Shown here: positions 29,784 to 38,502 of the stretch, one piece after another
Numbering within the stretch: the first letter of the stretch is position 1
Layout of the letters: every line of letters starts with the position of its first letter
Assembly: GCF_000445105.1 (NCBI RefSeq)
Contig: NZ_ATDP01000094.1
Location: 1-64,000 of the forward strand
Source: Sphingobium lactosutens DS20
GTDB lineage: Bacteria > Pseudomonadota > Alphaproteobacteria > Sphingomonadales > Sphingomonadaceae
DNA length: 64,000 nt
Reading direction: 5' to 3'
Made by a program: the position numbers and the translations under genes
Notes under the pieces: model-generated
Databases searched by the model: none
Told to the model about the DNA's origin: nothing
The model's input: the letters and a program-made list of their open reading frames with translations, nothing else

Positions 29784-30488
29784 ATGAATATGGGTGCGTT
29801 CACTCCTGTCGATACGCTGGAAGGCGATGCACGGTTTGATGCCTATGTGGCAAAGCCCGACGGGGACGCCAGCGCGGCGATCATTGTCATTCAGGAAATT
29901 TTTGGGGTGAATGAAGGCATCCGGCGCAAATGCGAAGGCTGGGCGAAAGCGGGCTATGTCGCCTATGCGCCCGACCTGTTCTGGCGCATCGAGCCGCATA
30001 TCGAACTTGATCCGGATGTGCCCGACGAGATGGATCAAGCCTTGGCGTTGATGCCGAAGTTCAATCAGGATCAGGGTATTCGCGACCTTGAAGCCACCAT
30101 AAAGGCCGCGCGCGCTGCCGTCGGCGGCGGAAAGGTCGGGCTGGTCGGCTATTGCCTGGGTGGTCGGCTGGCCTTCATGGCGGCCTGCCGTACCGACGGG
30201 GATGCGTTTGTGGGCTATTATGGCGTCGGCATCGACGGATTGCTGGACGAACAGCATGCAATCGGCAAACCGACCATGCTCCATATTCCGACTGCGGATC
30301 ATTTCGTGTCTCCCGACGCGCAAAAGGCGATGCATGCGGGGCTGGAGGGCAATGCGCATGTCACCCTCTATGATTATGAAGGGCTGGACCATGGCTTCGC
30401 CACGGAGATGGGTCAGCGCCGCGACGAGGACGCTGCCGTTCTGGCGGACGGGCGCACCGCCGATTTCTTCGCGGAACATCTGGCTTGA
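29784..30488 (+). CDS. Dienelactone hydrolase family protein
   Basis: This 234-residue alpha/beta hydrolase matches dienelactone hydrolases of the carboxymethylenebutenolidase type. The nucleophile Cys is in GLVGYCLGGRLAF (GxCxGG), the Asp in IPTADHFVSPDA, and the His in GLDHGFAT, so the Cys-Asp-His triad is complete. The N-terminal PAAIIVIQEIFGVNEGIRRKCEGWAKAGYVAYAPDLF region is also typical. Two ATGs, at 29784 and 29790, follow GGAAAGG; the second has the better spacing, so the true start could be two codons later. Despite the name, such enzymes act on varied esters and lactones. The stop overlaps the next gene as TTGA. Confidence 0.88.
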   Translation: MNMGAFTPVDTLEGDARFDAYVAKPDGDASAAIIVIQEIFGVNEGIRRKCEGWAKAGYVAYAPDLFWRIEPHIELDPDVPDEMDQALALMPKFNQDQGIRDLEATIKAARAAVGGGKVGLVGYCLGGRLAFMAACRTDGDAFVGYYGVGIDGLLDEQHAIGKPTMLHIPTADHFVSPDAQKAMHAGLEGNAHVTLYDYEGLDHGFATEMGQRRDEDAAVLADGRTADFFAEHLA

Positions 30489-31453
30489 CCCAGGCCTATC
30501 GCATGGTCGTCCGCCAGCATGGCGGGCCGGAGGTGATCGAGCGGCAGGATATGGATATGCCTACGCCTGCCGCTGGCGAAGTGGTGGTGGCGACCGAGGC
30601 CATTGGGCTGAATTATATCGACACCTATTTCCGCACAGGTCTTTATCCTGGCGAATTGCCCCTGACGTTGGGGAATGAGGGCGCTGGCCGCGTGGTGGCC
30701 GTTGGTGCGGACGTGACGAGCTTTGCCGTTGGCGATCGGGTCGCGAGCGGCACTGGCAAGGGTAGCTACACGAGCCACTGGGTTGTGCCGCAAGAGCAAT
30801 TGGTGGCTCTGCCTGACAGCATCGACAGTGAAGATGCGGCGGCGATGATGCTCAAGGGAATGACAGCCTGCTATCTGGCGGAAGACATATTGCCGCTGCA
30901 AGCCGGGCAGGTTGCGCTGGTCCACGCAGCGGCTGGTGGCGTGGGGTCCATTTTGGTCCCCTGGCTGCGGCACAAGGGTATTATCGTCATCGCCCATAGC
31001 GGATCGGCGCAGAAGGCCGCGAAGGTCGATGCCGACCATAGCCTGCATGATCCGATGGAGGCACTTGCCGATCATGTGCGCGCGATCACGGGCGGGCAGG
31101 GCGTCGATATCGTGTATGATGGCGTTGGCAAGACGAGCTGGAGCGCGTCGATCGCCAGCCTCAAGCGGCGCGGCATGATGGTCAGCTATGGCAATGCCTC
31201 GGGCGCGGTGCCGCCAATCAACCTGCTCGACCTCAGCCGTGGCGGATCCCTCTATGTGACGCGTCCGACATTATTCGACTATGTGGCGACACCAGAATCC
31301 CTGGCGCATACCGCGCAAAGACTGTTCGAGCGCATGGCGCAGGGGATCATCAAGGCCGACATCGGCCAGCGTTTTGCCCTGACTGACGCCGCACACGCGC
31401 ATCGCAAGCTGGAAGCGCGGGACACCACCGGTGCCACCGTGCTGATACCCTAA
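30485..31453 (+). CDS. NADPH:quinone oxidoreductase (zinc-free MDR family)
   Basis: A 322-residue medium-chain dehydrogenase/reductase of the quinone oxidoreductase class. It has the N-terminal GGPEVIE and GLNYIDTYFRTGLYP motifs, the cofactor-binding VHAAAGGVGSILVPWL, and VSYGNASGAVPP near the end, and it lacks the zinc-binding cysteines of alcohol dehydrogenases. The start is a TTG overlapping the TGA of the dienelactone hydrolase gene (TTGA). The next ATG, 6 codons in, would cut into the first strand (MVVRQHGGPEV), so TTG is preferred. Coupled expression with the hydrolase is likely. It is convergent with the methyltransferase gene. Confidence 0.9.
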   Translation: MTQAYRMVVRQHGGPEVIERQDMDMPTPAAGEVVVATEAIGLNYIDTYFRTGLYPGELPLTLGNEGAGRVVAVGADVTSFAVGDRVASGTGKGSYTSHWVVPQEQLVALPDSIDSEDAAAMMLKGMTACYLAEDILPLQAGQVALVHAAAGGVGSILVPWLRHKGIIVIAHSGSAQKAAKVDADHSLHDPMEALADHVRAITGGQGVDIVYDGVGKTSWSASIASLKRRGMMVSYGNASGAVPPINLLDLSRGGSLYVTRPTLFDYVATPESLAHTAQRLFERMAQGIIKADIGQRFALTDAAHAHRKLEARDTTGATVLIP

Positions 31454-31465
31454 CTTTAAGGCCAC

Positions 31466-32389
31466 TCAGGACGTCAGACGCCGCAACAGCCTTCGGGCGC
31501 GGACCGTGAGCGATGGTGACTTGGCGACCGGGTCGCGCGCCACCAGAGCGGTCATGGGAACGTCTTGCGCGTTCCTGATCTCAGGAAGTTTTGTGCAGAC
31601 TATCAGATCCTGCAGGCCGTCCCCAATGCCGCCGCCCATCCAGCACCCATATTTGACCTTTGTCACCGCCATGCCGGCGCGCCACACCATGTCACGGATC
31701 AGCCCGGCGTCGAAGGCTATGAAGGCCAGCGGATCGTCGGGATTGGCGATGAAAATATTCCCCGCGTCCGCCATGCGCTGACGATCCAGCGGAAACATGG
31801 ACTGGCCCGCCATCACCATGTGCCGCGAATAGGCATTTAATTCGAAACAGGTGAGCAGGAAGCGACCACCCGGCTTCATCATCGAGGCCACAAAGGTCAG
31901 CAGTTTTTGGAAATCGTCCCGCGTTACATGGGTGAATACCGAAAAAGCGTAGCCGTCCGTAAAGTGATCGCGATATTTTGCTGACAGGGCCGCATGGCTC
32001 TGCCGGTCACGCTGTTCAATGAAGCGGTCATAATGATCGTTGTCGCCCTCGATCAGTTCGAACTGGGTGTTCGCGAGGCGCGGTGCGATATGCTGCTCGC
32101 AAAAGTCGATGACGGGGGGCATGATGTCCATGCCGACCAGCTGGCGCGGCCGAATGCCGGACTTGTGCAGCGACACCAGGCCGCGCCCGATGCCGCAGCC
32201 AAAATCAAGGACGCGCGATTCCCCGTTCAGTTGAACCAGACTGCGCAGCAGGGCGACACAGGCATCCCCGACCTGTTCGGGATCCGATCCGCCCACCCAG
32301 TCATTCATGGGTGTGGCGCGCATCGCTTCATAAATTTCCGTAAATTCCGCCACCCATCCGTCCTCAGCCAGCCGATCCCGTCGGCGCAT
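31466..32389 (-). CDS. Class I SAM-dependent methyltransferase
   Basis: The 307-residue protein has a Rossmann methyltransferase core with SAM motif I VLDFGCGIGRGLVSL (about residues 65-79), an acidic strand-2 end in LVGMDIMPP, and a later FSVFTHVTRDDFQKLL stretch typical of methyltransferase type 11/12. About 45 residues precede the core, and a C-terminal extension ends in an Arg-rich tail. The acceptor substrate cannot be told. A GTG at 32455 would extend the frame but lies inside the upstream terminator stem, so the ATG at 32389 is chosen. No strong ribosome binding site is visible. Confidence 0.75.
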   Translation of the reverse strand: MRRRDRLAEDGWVAEFTEIYEAMRATPMNDWVGGSDPEQVGDACVALLRSLVQLNGESRVLDFGCGIGRGLVSLHKSGIRPRQLVGMDIMPPVIDFCEQHIAPRLANTQFELIEGDNDHYDRFIEQRDRQSHAALSAKYRDHFTDGYAFSVFTHVTRDDFQKLLTFVASMMKPGGRFLLTCFELNAYSRHMVMAGQSMFPLDRQRMADAGNIFIANPDDPLAFIAFDAGLIRDMVWRAGMAVTKVKYGCWMGGGIGDGLQDLIVCTKLPEIRNAQDVPMTALVARDPVAKSPSLTVRARRLLRRLTS

Positions 32390-32442
32390 GCCGATAGGGT
32401 GGCGGTAGCCGAGCCACGACGACCGGATCAAGAAGCAGGAAC

Positions 32443-32474
32443 AAAAAAGACGCACATCCCGCAGGATATGCGTC
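32443..32474 (-). terminator. Rho-independent terminator after the TerC-family gene
   Basis: On the minus strand an 11-bp stem (32474-32464 with 32459-32449, one G-U pair) with a 4-base loop is followed by six T residues (32448-32443). It lies 22 bases past the TerC stop and ahead of the methyltransferase gene, so those two genes are probably separate units. Confidence 0.85.
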
Positions 32475-32496
32475 TCCCTTTGTTATAAAGGACCGC

Positions 32497-33216
32497 TCAG
32501 AACAGGGTCAGAAGGCCCACTTGCTGGTCGATAATGCCTTCATAGATCATTTTCACCGCGACATAGACGATGACCGCCAGGCCCAGATAGGCAATCCAGC
32601 GGAAACGCTCGATATAATGGGCGATGACATTGGCGGCGATCCCCATCAGGGCGACCGACAGAACAAGGCCGATCATCAGAATGCCGGGATGGTCTCGCGC
32701 CGCGCCTGCGACCGCCAGGACATTGTCGAGGCTCATCGACACGTCGGCCACGGCGACGGCCCAGGCGGCGGCCGCAAAACTCTTGGCGGGGCGCAGACCG
32801 GACACGTCGTCATCACTGGGATCGTCGGGCGTATCAGCACCGCGCGCCGGGTGTAGCTCGCGCCACATCTTCCAGCTGACCCACAGCAGCAGCAGACCGC
32901 CCGCCAATATGAGGCCGACAATCTGCATCAGCTGGCTGACCACCAGCGCAAAAGCGATGCGCAGCACCAGAGCGGCCAAGATACCGATCAGGATCACCTT
33001 CTTGCGCTGCGCAGCAGGCAGGCCAGCGGCGAGCGCACCTACGACGATCGCATTGTCGCCCGCCAGCAGCACGTCGATCATCAGCACCTGAACAAAGGCC
33101 GACAAGGCGGATGGCGATGTTATATTACTGAAATCATTGATGATATGCTGCCAGATTTCGGCGGGCGAGCCGATCCCCTGAGCGGCCGAGGCGGCGGTGG
33201 CGAATAGGTCGATCAT
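32497..33216 (-). CDS. TerC family integral membrane protein
   Basis: This 239-residue protein has about seven membrane segments and the two TerC signatures, each with a buried Asp-Asn pair: DVLLAGDNAIVVGALA and ADVSMSLDNVLAVAGAA. TerC-family proteins (Alx and YjbE-like) are metal exporters, with evidence for manganese in several bacteria, and the acidic pairs are the likely metal site. A charged cytosolic loop (ARGADTPDDPSDDD) splits the two halves. The ATG at 33216 has AAGGG 5 bases upstream. No yybP-ykoY manganese riboswitch is evident in the 123 bases between rho and this gene. Confidence 0.9.
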   Translation of the reverse strand: MIDLFATAASAAQGIGSPAEIWQHIINDFSNITSPSALSAFVQVLMIDVLLAGDNAIVVGALAAGLPAAQRKKVILIGILAALVLRIAFALVVSQLMQIVGLILAGGLLLLWVSWKMWRELHPARGADTPDDPSDDDVSGLRPAKSFAAAAWAVAVADVSMSLDNVLAVAGAARDHPGILMIGLVLSVALMGIAANVIAHYIERFRWIAYLGLAVIVYVAVKMIYEGIIDQQVGLLTLF

Positions 33217-33288
33217 GGCGGCCCTTGCGTCCCTGTCGTCGATGGGAAGAACGCCGGACCATCGCATGATCCGGCGCCCCGATACAAT

Positions 33289-33311
33289 ATGGGGCGCCCG
33301 GAGCGCCCCAT
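33289..33311 (-). terminator. GC hairpin after rho, weak terminator candidate
   Basis: A perfect 9-bp stem (33289-33297 with 33303-33311) with a 5-base loop lies 29 bases past the rho stop. It has only ATTGTAT downstream on the minus strand, so no proper U tract. A smaller stem sits just after the rho stop. It may stabilise the rho mRNA 3' end rather than terminate it. Confidence 0.35.
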
Positions 33312-33339
33312 GTCCTTGAAGGATGAACCCCCCGTGGGG

Positions 33340-34596
33340 TTACTGGTTCATCGTCGCGAAGAAATCCTCGTTGGTCTTGCTGTCCTTCATCTTGTCCAGC
33401 AGGAACTCCATGGCGTCGATTGTGCCCATCTGCATGAGGATGCGGCGCAGTACCCACATCTTGCTGAGCGTCGGCTTGTCGACCAGCAGTTCTTCCTTGC
33501 GGGTGCCGGACTTGCCAACGTCGAGCGCCGGGAAGATGCGCTTGTCCGCAACCTTGCGGTCCAGCACGATTTCCGAGTTGCCCGTGCCCTTGAACTCTTC
33601 GAAGATCACTTCGTCCATGCGGCTGCCGGTGTCGATCAGCGCGGTGGCGATGATGGAGAGCGACCCACCCTCCTCGATATTGCGCGCTGCGCCGAAGAAA
33701 CGCTTGGGCCGCTGAAGCGCATTGGCGTCGACACCGCCGGTCAGCACCTTGCCCGACGAAGGAACGACCGTGTTGTAGGCGCGGCCAAGGCGGGTGATGG
33801 AGTCAAGCAGGATGACCACATCCTTCTTGTGCTCGACCAGGCGCTTGGCCTTTTCGATCACCATTTCGGCGACCTGGACGTGGCGGGTGGCAGGTTCGTC
33901 GAAGGTGGACGACACGACCTCACCCTTCACGCTACGCTGCATGTCGGTGACTTCTTCCGGCCGCTCGTCGATCAGCAGCACGATCAGGAAGACTTCGGGG
34001 TGATTGTCGGTGATCGCCTTGGCGATGTTCTGGAGCATCACCGTCTTGCCGACGCGCGGCGGCGCGACGATCAGCGTACGCTGGCCCTTGCCCTGGGGAC
34101 TGACAATGTCGATGACGCGGGCCGACTTGTCCTTGACGGTCGGATCGAGCGTATCAAGGCGCAGCTTCTCGTCGGGGTAGAGCGGCGTCAGATTGTCGAA
34201 ATTGACGCGATGGCGCACGACATCGGGATCATCGAAATTGACGGTGGTGAGCTTGGTCAGCGCGAAATACCGCTCGCCATCCTTGGGCGCGCGAATTTCG
34301 CCTTCCACCGTATCACCGGTGCGCAAGCCGAATTTGCGGACCTGATTGGGCGAGACGTAAATGTCGTCGGGGCCAGCTAGGAAATTGGCTTCCGGGCTAC
34401 GCAGGAAGCCGAATCCGTCGGGCAGCACCTCAATCGTGCCTTCGCCCATGATCTGCTCGCCATTTTCCGCCTCGGCCTTGAGGATCGCGAACATCAGATC
34501 CTGTTTTCGCAGGGTCGATGCGCCCTCCACGCCCAGTTCCTCCGCCATGGTGACGAGGTCGGCGGGGACGGTTTTCTTGAGGTCCTTAAGATGCAT
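33340..34596 (-). CDS. rho: Transcription termination factor Rho
   Basis: Rho is the hexameric RNA helicase that terminates transcription. The 418-residue protein carries the N-terminal helical and cold-shock RNA-binding domains ([39 protein letters not shown] region), Walker A in [13 protein letters not shown], Walker B in [16 protein letters not shown], the Q-loop [23 protein letters not shown] region and the R-loop, all close to E. coli Rho (419 residues). It is the usual near-origin rho of alphaproteobacteria, where it often lies beside the mnmE-mnmG block, here about 4 kb away with unrelated genes between. Confidence 0.97.
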   Translation of the reverse strand: MHLKDLKKTVPADLVTMAEELGVEGASTLRKQDLMFAILKAEAENGEQIMGEGTIEVLPDGFGFLRSPEANFLAGPDDIYVSPNQVRKFGLRTGDTVEGEIRAPKDGERYFALTKLTTVNFDDPDVVRHRVNFDNLTPLYPDEKLRLDTLDPTVKDKSARVIDIVSPQGKGQRTLIVAPPRVGKTVMLQNIAKAITDNHPEVFLIVLLIDERPEEVTDMQRSVKGEVVSSTFDEPATRHVQVAEMVIEKAKRLVEHKKDVVILLDSITRLGRAYNTVVPSSGKVLTGGVDANALQRPKRFFGAARNIEEGGSLSIIATALIDTGSRMDEVIFEEFKGTGNSEIVLDRKVADKRIFPALDVGKSGTRKEELLVDKPTLSKMWVLRRILMQMGTIDAMEFLLDKMKDSKTNEDFFATMNQ

Positions 34597-34863
34597 GGGC
34601 GAGTCGGTCCGATGAGGTGAAGAAGGAAATGGCCGGAAAGGAAGGATTTAGCCGGCGAGGACCGCCGGGACTCCGCGCTCCGGAAGGGCGCGGACAGGAT
34701 GTTTCGCGTGTAGCGGGCCGCACGCCCCCCCGTCAAGCTGGGACAGACGGCTTCGACCGCCAAAATACGGGCTATCCGTAACGAACAGGGCCAGTGGTGC
34801 CAGTGGCGGGACAACTGCCCATCATGCTATAGGGGCGGCATAAGACAGAGAAAGGATGAGGAT
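34597..34863. other. Divergent intergenic region between rho and a protease gene
   Basis: This 267-base region should hold the rho promoter and leader leftward and a promoter for the protease rightward. I see a 7-bp stem near 34670-34692 and a TATAGG (34828-34833) without a convincing -35. There are no DnaA boxes of the TTATNCACA type, no AT-rich block and no iterons, so nothing suggests oriC here. Confidence 0.4.
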
Positions 34864-35826
34864 ATGGGACGGCTCCCCGCCCTGCTGGCGATGGCGCTGG
34901 CGTTCGGTGGCGTGCCCCTGCCCGCGCAACCGCCGCTGCTTGATCCACAGGTGCCGCCGGCGCTGGTCCGGACCGCCAGCACGCTGGACGATCGCGTCAC
35001 CATCCCCATTTCGATCGACGGCAAGGGGCCATGGCCCTTCGTCATCGATACCGGATCGCAGCGCACCGTGATCGCGCGCGACTTGGCGCAGCAACTGGCG
35101 CTGCCGCCCCGCGCGGATGTCACGATCCTGAGCATGACCGGGCGGTCCCAAGTCGCAACAGTCGCCGTTCCGCATCTCAGTTTCGGCGCAGGCATGATCG
35201 ACGATATCGAAGCGCCCGTGCTGGAAGGCGAGCATCTGGGCGCGTCCGGCCTGCTGGGCCTCGACAGTTTGCACGACAAGCGCGTGATCCTGAATTTTCG
35301 CACCGGTCAGATGAACATTGCTGACAGTGGCCGGCGGCGCACATTCCCGACCGATCCCGACACCATCGTGGTGGAGGCGCGGCGCAAGCGCGGTCAGCTG
35401 ATCCTGCTGGATTCGCGGGTCAACGGCATGCGGGTCAACATCATGCTCGATACCGGCAGCCACTACAGCATCGGCAATCTGGCGCTACGCGACAAGCTGC
35501 TGCGTAAGAAGCGTGCGCCCGACCTGCTGACCGCGACGCTCACCAGCGTCACGGGCGGCACGCTGATCGGGGAAGTCGGCCGGATCGGATCGGTGGCGCT
35601 GGGGCGCGTCAACCTGACCGAAGTGCCGGTGATCTTCGCCGACGCCAGCCCCTTTGCGGAACTGGGCATGCAGGACAAGCCGGCGCTGCTGCTGGGGATC
35701 AGCGCGCTGCGCGTGTTCGACCGCGTGGCGATCGACTTCGGGCGGGGCAAGGTCGACTTCCTGCTGCCCGACGCCAGCGCCGTCATGCCCACGCGGCTGG
35801 CGGCGAACCAGCCGGCGGACGGATAA
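34864..35826 (+). CDS. Exported retropepsin-like aspartic protease with two DTGS motifs
   Basis: The 320-residue protein has a likely signal peptide (MGRLPALLAMALAFGGVPLPAQP) and then two aspartic protease half-domains in one chain. The first active-site motif is WPFVIDTGSQRTVIARD and the second is IMLDTGSHYSIGNLALRD about 150 residues later. Each has the following hydrophobic Gly segment (HLGASGLLGLDSL and PALLLGISALRVFD). This is the clan AA layout of retropepsin-like proteins, but carrying both aspartates in a single chain like eukaryotic pepsins. It probably acts in the periplasm. A purine-rich AAGGATGAGG precedes the ATG. The gene is convergent with PBP1A. Confidence 0.85.
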   Translation: MGRLPALLAMALAFGGVPLPAQPPLLDPQVPPALVRTASTLDDRVTIPISIDGKGPWPFVIDTGSQRTVIARDLAQQLALPPRADVTILSMTGRSQVATVAVPHLSFGAGMIDDIEAPVLEGEHLGASGLLGLDSLHDKRVILNFRTGQMNIADSGRRRTFPTDPDTIVVEARRKRGQLILLDSRVNGMRVNIMLDTGSHYSIGNLALRDKLLRKKRAPDLLTATLTSVTGGTLIGEVGRIGSVALGRVNLTEVPVIFADASPFAELGMQDKPALLLGISALRVFDRVAIDFGRGKVDFLLPDASAVMPTRLAANQPADG

Positions 35827-35834
35827 GCCGCGTT

Positions 35835-37943
35835 TCAGGGCTGCTGCGATGGCGGCCGGCCGGACGGCGGCTGTTGAGCCGGCTGGCGCGGTCGGTCGCG
35901 GCCCAGCACATTGTCGATCCACTGCTGGTCGAGCCGCGGCGGCTGCGGGCGATCCTGCGGATCGACTTCCATATCCGGCTCGTCCTCATAGCCCTGCGAT
36001 GATGCGGGGGCCTGCGGCTCGATCGGATAGCCATTTTCATCGACCATCATGCCGCCGCCATAGGCGCCATTGTCGGGGCCTTCATAATAGGCCTCCTCGT
36101 CCGGTTCGAGCTGCCATTCGGGCAGGGTGACTTCGGTGTCAAACTTTTCGACCGGCCGCTTGGCGACGGCGACCTTCATATAGTCGGCAAAGGCGCGAGC
36201 CGGGGCGCGGCCGCCCTGCAATCCGCCAACCGCGCGCGCATCGTCGCGGCCCATCCAGACGCCGGTGGTGATGCCGCTGGAAAAGCCCAGGAACCAGCCA
36301 TCCTTGTTGCTGCTGGTCGTGCCGGTCTTGCCCGCGACCGGACGGCCGATCTGCGCGGCGCGCCCGGTCCCGGTGCTGACGGCGGTCTGCATGAGGTCGG
36401 TCATGCCCGCCGCCACCCAGGGCGCGACCAGCACGCGGCTGGTGTCATCCTCATGCTCGTAGAGCAATCGCCCGTCCGCCGTCGTGACCTTGGTAATGCC
36501 ATAGGGCGTCACCGCGATTCCCTTGCGCGCGATCGAGGCGAAGGCGCGCGTCATGTCGATCAGGCGGACGTCGGATGTGCCCAGCACCATGGACGGATGG
36601 GTGTTGATCGGCGTCGATATGCCAAAGCGGCGGGCCATGTCGGCGACCGTGGAAAAGCCCACTTCCACGCCCAGCTTCGCTGCGACCGTATTGATGGAAT
36701 AGGCAAAGGCGGTGCGAATATCGATCGCGCCGGCAAATTTGCCGTTGCTGTTGCGCGGGCTCCAGCCATTGATCGTCACCGGCTCGTCAGTGATGCCGGT
36801 GTCGGGCGTATAGCCCGCCTCCAGCGCCGCCATATAGACAAAAATCTTCCACGCCGACCCGGGCTGGCGCGTCGCGGTGACAGCGCGATTATAGTTGGAC
36901 GACACATAATCGAGGCCGCCCACCATCGCGCGCACGGCGCCGTCGCGATCCAGGCTGACCATCGCGCCCTGCGCGCCCTTGGGCGCGTTGGCCTGCACCG
37001 CAGCGGTCGCGGCCCGCTGCATGCCAAGATCGATGGTCGTATAGACTTCCAGCGGCTCATTGGGTTCGTCGATCAGCAGGTCGAGTTGCGGCAGCGCCCA
37101 GTCGGTGAAATAGCGCACACTGTTCTGCGGCGGTTCGGGCGCCATCTTGACGTCGTCCAGGTCGACGCTGGCGCGCTGCGACGCGGAAATCTTGCCATTG
37201 TCCTGCATCAGGTCGAGCACGACGCCCGCACGGCCGATTGCCGCTTCAGCGTCGGCAGTCGGGGAATAGCTGGACGGCGCCTTGACCAGGCCGGCGATGA
37301 TCGCGGCTTCGGGCAGGTCGATCGTGGTTGCCGGATGGCCGAAAAATTTGCGGCTGGCGGCATCGATGCCATAGGCCCCGCCGCCAAAATAGACCTTGTT
37401 GAGGTAGAGTTCGAGTATCTGCCGCTTGGAAAATTTCCGCTCCATCGCGAGCGCCAGCACCATTTCGCGGATCTTGCGACCGAAGCTATAACTGTTGTTG
37501 AGGAAGATGTTGCGGGTCACCTGCTGGGTGATGGTGGATGCGCCCTGCAGGCGGCGACCCGACCCGCGCCGTTCCACGGCGACCCAGGCCGCGCGCGCCA
37601 TGCCGACCGGGTCGATGCCGGGATGCATGTAGAAACGCTTGTCCTCCGTCGAAACCATCGCGTCGACCATGACCTGCGGGATCTGATCATAACTGATCCA
37701 GCGACCGAAACTGGGCCCAAGCGAGACGATCACACTGCCATCGGCGGCATGGACGCGGATCATCTGCCCATTGGGCGAGGATTTGAGGCTTTCATAATCG
37801 GGCAGCGACTGAAGCGCGATCACCACGGCGATCACCACGGCCAGAAGGCCCGCGACCGCCGCCGCCAGGCCGATCTTCAGCCCGCGCATCAGCCATGTCC
37901 TGACGCCACCGGGCGCACGCTTGCTCTTGCCTGATCCTGCCAT
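35835..37943 (-). CDS. Penicillin-binding protein 1A (glycosyltransferase and transpeptidase)
   Basis: The 702-residue class A PBP has one N-terminal membrane anchor (IGLAAAVAGLLAVVIAVVIALQSL) and a GT51 glycosyltransferase domain (TEDKRFYMHPGIDPVGMARA, QGASTITQQVTRN, RKIREMVLALAMERKFSKRQILELYLN). A transpeptidase domain follows with SxxK in QPGSAWKIF, SxN in YSINTVAAK and KTGT in AGKTGTTSSNKDGW. It polymerises and crosslinks peptidoglycan. After about residue 585 comes an acidic then Pro/Gln-rich tail of over 100 residues ending PSGRPPSQQP, which looks disordered. A bicistronic link with the upstream msrB (121-base gap) is possible but not shown. Confidence 0.94.
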   Translation of the reverse strand: MAGSGKSKRAPGGVRTWLMRGLKIGLAAAVAGLLAVVIAVVIALQSLPDYESLKSSPNGQMIRVHAADGSVIVSLGPSFGRWISYDQIPQVMVDAMVSTEDKRFYMHPGIDPVGMARAAWVAVERRGSGRRLQGASTITQQVTRNIFLNNSYSFGRKIREMVLALAMERKFSKRQILELYLNKVYFGGGAYGIDAASRKFFGHPATTIDLPEAAIIAGLVKAPSSYSPTADAEAAIGRAGVVLDLMQDNGKISASQRASVDLDDVKMAPEPPQNSVRYFTDWALPQLDLLIDEPNEPLEVYTTIDLGMQRAATAAVQANAPKGAQGAMVSLDRDGAVRAMVGGLDYVSSNYNRAVTATRQPGSAWKIFVYMAALEAGYTPDTGITDEPVTINGWSPRNSNGKFAGAIDIRTAFAYSINTVAAKLGVEVGFSTVADMARRFGISTPINTHPSMVLGTSDVRLIDMTRAFASIARKGIAVTPYGITKVTTADGRLLYEHEDDTSRVLVAPWVAAGMTDLMQTAVSTGTGRAAQIGRPVAGKTGTTSSNKDGWFLGFSSGITTGVWMGRDDARAVGGLQGGRAPARAFADYMKVAVAKRPVEKFDTEVTLPEWQLEPDEEAYYEGPDNGAYGGGMMVDENGYPIEPQAPASSQGYEDEPDMEVDPQDRPQPPRLDQQWIDNVLGRDRPRQPAQQPPSGRPPSQQP

Positions 37944-38063
37944 CTGTGCCGCCCCGGATACGCGCTAAACCTGGTCCGGGCCAGCGCAAAACATGCGTCT
38001 GGCACAGGAAATGGACCGCCTCGCCCTTGCCATGGCGATGCGCGCTTTACCAGCGATGAACGA

Positions 38064-38471
38064 TTATTGGTCCGTGCCCTGGCGCGGCTTGAAGTCCAGG
38101 CTGGCGCTGTTCATGCAATAGCGCAGCCCATTGACGCCGGGACCGTCGGGGAAGACATGGCCCAGATGCCCGTCGCATTTGGCGCAGCGGACTTCGGTGC
38201 GGATCATGCCATGGCTGGTGTCGCGAATTTCCTCGACCGCATCGATATCGACCGGCGCGGTGAAGCTGGGCCAGCCAGACCCGCTGTCATATTTTTCCTC
38301 GCCATCGAACAGTTCCGCGCCGCATCCGGCGCAATAATAGACGCCATCGACCTTGTTGGCGTTGAGCTTGCCGGTAAAGGCGCGCTCCGTGCCGCCTTCG
38401 CGCAGCACATGAAATTGCTCCGGGGTCAGGCGCTGGCGCCATTCGGCATCGGTGAGGTGGATTTTTTCCAT
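38064..38471 (-). CDS. msrB: Peptide-methionine (R)-S-oxide reductase
   Basis: MsrB reduces the R epimer of methionine sulfoxide in proteins. The 135-residue protein has the two zinc CxxC pairs ([11 protein letters not shown] and [16 protein letters not shown]), the substrate-binding SGWPSF, and the catalytic cysteine in the C-terminal [11 protein letters not shown]. No signal peptide is present, so it is cytosolic. It lies 31 bases after holA on the same strand. Confidence 0.96.
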   Translation of the reverse strand: MEKIHLTDAEWRQRLTPEQFHVLREGGTERAFTGKLNANKVDGVYYCAGCGAELFDGEEKYDSGSGWPSFTAPVDIDAVEEIRDTSHGMIRTEVRCAKCDGHLGHVFPDGPGVNGLRYCMNSASLDFKPRQGTDQ

Positions 38472-38502
38472 AGCGGCAATATGGCCACGGGCCGGGGACG
38501 GA

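Noticed and set aside
32453..32455. GTG start at 32455 for the methyltransferase
   Set aside because: It lies inside the stem of the TerC terminator and would add an unrelated Cys-rich leader; the ATG at 32389 is a better start.
33217..33339. Manganese (yybP-ykoY) riboswitch ahead of the TerC-family gene
   Set aside because: The 123 bases do not show the conserved loops of that riboswitch, and much of the space is taken by hairpins following rho.
34597..34863. Possible oriC upstream of rho
   Set aside because: No TTATNCACA boxes, no AT-rich unwinding block and no GATC or GANTC cluster are visible.
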